From: Salminus brasiliensis
Taxonomy: Eukaryota > Chordata > Actinopteri > Characiformes > Bryconidae
Assembly (NCBI RefSeq): GCF_030463535.1
Contig: NC_132892.1
Span: 34,247,109-34,311,108 of the forward strand
DNA length: 64,000 bases
Direction of reading: 5' to 3'
The position numbers and the translations under genes were made by a program. This document shows, in pieces, positions 63,201-64,000 of the stretch. The number at the start of each line of letters is the position of its first letter. The first letter of the stretch is position 1. Below the pieces are notes generated by a model that saw only the letters and a list, made by a program, of their open reading frames with translations, searched no databases and was not told where the DNA came from.

Positions 63201-63960
63201 CTACATTTAGAGCGTTATTAATATTCACCCTAATGAGAGACTGTAGCTCCGCCTCCTCAGTGTATATCACAATACCTACATTTACACTGTGCTGCTGTAC
63301 CTGAATTGTCGTTGTCCATTTTAGTTATGGGTTGGCTGAGCTGGGGTCCAACGAGGCGGAGTGTTTTCTCCATTGCCCCCAGAAACGTAGTCAGTGTGGA
63401 ACTGTCTCTGAAATCCCCACTGGATACGACTTCATCACTCACATTCAGCAGCCGCTAAAGAAATCAGCCATAGACAAAGCAGAGTTGTGTATCTGTGTGT
63501 GTACATGAATTAAACATGGCCTAGAATTATTTTCTGAAATATTTGGAATCAACACTTGGAATTTCTGCTCAAACAATAAGTTGCTCAAACAATAAAATCA
63601 AAGTTTGAAATTTTTGCTCAAACAATAAAATCAAAGTTTGGATTTTTTGCTCAAACAATAAAATCAAAGTTTGGATTTTCTGCTCAAACAATAAAATCAA
63701 AGTTTGGAATTTTTGTTCAAACCTTTGGTATTTAGAATCAAATGAAATTAAATAAATGAGTTTTGGACTGGGTACCTGTAACTCTTTCATGTGTATTTAG
63801 ATCTAGAACTATAAATATATGTTGTGTGTGTTGCTGTGTGTGTGTTGGTGTGTGTGTGTTTTACCTTCAGTAAAGCTTCTCCTGAGCCATGTTGCTCTTT
63901 CGGATGACTCAGTGACTGACAGCTCATCATGAACAGATCCAGTAAATGACTCATTCCAGG
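56190..63960 (-). CDS. adgre5: Adhesion G protein-coupled receptor, CD97/ADGRE5-like (5' exons outside window)
   Basis: Ten exons in gene order: 63960-63865, 63454-63301, 61310-61003, 60561-60385, 60195-60001, 59076-58859, 58500-58342, 58180-58009, 57753-57658, 56234-56190. All are GT-AG with consistent phase; total 1620 bp = 539 aa plus stop. The first three exons encode the GAIN region (SHLLDLFMMSCQSL; VSDEVVSSGDF; NISWKTACG), with many N-glycosylation sites. Exon 60561-60385 has the GPS (NYSCMYWDES...CSWSHLSSFAVLMA; cleavage expected between L and S of HLS). TM1-2, TM3-4, TM5 and TM6-7 follow in separate exons (FWLCRSIKGTRTTIHLHLCL; HFFFLSAFCWMLLDGVQLYR; GYGVPLAIVI; LFTLLNSLQGALIFI). The tail reads CTPQKKRYSEFSTNQ and ends GESQI. 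The ADGRE5/CD97 type is favoured by TM sequence and by its proximity to slc27a1; ADGRL4 or ADGRE3 are alternatives. EGF-like repeats would lie right of the window. Confidence 0.88.
56249..57290. repeat. 29-31 bp minisatellite in the last adgre5 intron
   Basis: About thirty units of 'acatcagatgctatgtttaa' + '(aa)attggtcaa'. Lengths alternate between 29 and 31 bp by presence of an extra 'aa', with gct/gcg variants. It is regular to about 56900 and decays rightward. It starts 15 bp upstream of the final exon acceptor on the gene strand. Confidence 0.9.
58190..58240. repeat. (GA)n microsatellite before an acceptor
   Basis: Gene-strand (CT)n leads into 'cgctctgcag', the acceptor of the TM6-7 exon of adgre5. 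Confidence 0.85.
58280..58332. repeat. (TA)n-(TG)n microsatellite near a donor
   Basis: Ends 10 bp beyond the gttata donor of the TM5 exon of adgre5. Confidence 0.85.
58503..58529. repeat. (CA)n microsatellite forming an acceptor
   Basis: Gene-strand (TG)n runs straight into 'cag' of the TM5 exon acceptor of adgre5; there is no separate polypyrimidine tract. Confidence 0.85.
58819..58857. repeat. (CA)n microsatellite merged with a donor
   Basis: The donor gtgagtgtgtgtgtg of the TM3-4 exon of adgre5 is continuous with this repeat. Confidence 0.9.
59080..59176. repeat. (GA)n microsatellite before an acceptor
   Basis: Gene-strand (CT)n about 95 bp long ends in 'ctctcttag', the acceptor of the TM3-4 exon of adgre5. 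Confidence 0.9.
59637..59681. repeat. (TA)n microsatellite
   Basis: In the intron after TM1-2 of adgre5. Confidence 0.9.
59805..59960 (+). repeat. Dispersed repeat arm (ggaccaatagaaatgctcca type)
   Basis: Closest to the left arm at 53694-53840, same orientation; the inverted partner is absent. Confidence 0.65.
59964..60000. repeat. (CA)n microsatellite merged with a donor
   Basis: The donor gtgagtgtgtgtgtg of the TM1-2 exon of adgre5 is continuous with this repeat. Confidence 0.9.
60197..60235. repeat. (GA)n microsatellite forming an acceptor tract
   Basis: Gene-strand (CT)n directly precedes 'ccag', the acceptor of the TM1-2 exon of adgre5. Confidence 0.9.
61366..63285. repeat. 75-bp minisatellite, about 25 units, in an adgre5 intron
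   Basis: The unit is 75 bp (for example ATG at 61421 and again at 61496). It carries 'cctcagtgtatatcacaata', 'cctacatttagagcgttatt' and 'aatattcaccctaatgagag'. Variants involve ctcctcctc versus ctccgcctc, actgcagc versus actgtagc, and a 'attattattcacc' insertion in units near 62685, 62845 and 63065. Because 75 is divisible by 3 and the unit has no stop in one frame on each strand, it shows open frames of 444 (minus) and 428 (plus) codons. It lies wholly inside the intron between exons 63454-63301 and 61310-61003 and is not part of the receptor. Confidence 0.95.
63566..63725. repeat. 33-bp minisatellite
   Basis: Four to five units of 'ctcaaacaataaaatcaaag' + 'tttggattttttg' in the adgre5 intron between 63865 and 63454. 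Confidence 0.9.
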
Positions 63961-64000
63961 CTGAGAGGAGGAGGACACGGGTTTAGTGGTTCTAATGTTT

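Overview
The window is vertebrate nuclear DNA from a teleost fish. It has spliced genes with GT-AG introns, abundant CA/GA/TA microsatellites, fish-type dispersed repeats, and protein families expanded in fish. The species cannot be fixed from sequence alone; an otophysan (characin, catfish or cyprinid type) would fit. All gene models were built by hand from exon similarity between paralogs, splice sites and reading-frame phase.

Layout. (1) 1-30010, plus strand: a tandem array of five TRIM35-like (fish hltr-type) genes. The first is present only as its B30.2 exon (1280-1800). The next three are complete six-exon genes (4277-9423, 12322-16719, 18825-22883) encoding RING, B-box, coiled coil and PRY-SPRY. 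The fifth (26411-30010) has no RING, and its PRY-SPRY is interrupted by 440 bp that may be a new intron. Introns and spacers carry TA, TAA and CA microsatellites, decayed LINE pieces and copies of one MITE-like repeat. (2) 32109-48540, minus strand: a complete twelve-coding-exon slc27a1 (fatty acid transport protein 1, 650 aa predicted), with a probable upstream non-coding exon and CCAAT promoter near 48.43-48.54 kb. Its 6.7-kb intron 3 is packed with minisatellites, and its 5' UTR intron holds a 0.92-kb pure GA tract. (3) 48.8-56.1 kb: a gene-poor stretch with MITEs, an old tandem array of SINE-like modules, and a decayed hAT transposon inserted in that array. (4) 56190 to beyond the right edge, minus strand: the 3' ten coding exons of an adhesion GPCR of the ADGRE5/CD97 type (GAIN/GPS domain, 7TM, cytoplasmic tail). 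It contains a 1.9-kb, 75-bp-unit minisatellite in one intron and a 1-kb minisatellite in its last intron.

How the genes relate. The TRIM35-like proteins should be ubiquitin ligases or their regulators in innate signalling. The fifth, RING-less member could act as a ligase-dead partner (inference). slc27a1 and adgre5 are unrelated in function, but SLC27A1 and ADGRE5 (CD97) both lie in human 19p13, so their proximity here looks like retained synteny. The points most worth a second look are the RING-less TRIM with the interrupted B30.2, an IRF-type motif shared upstream of three TRIM start codons, an inverted partial copy of the last slc27a1 exon, and exon borders in slc27a1 and adgre5 that run directly into microsatellites.
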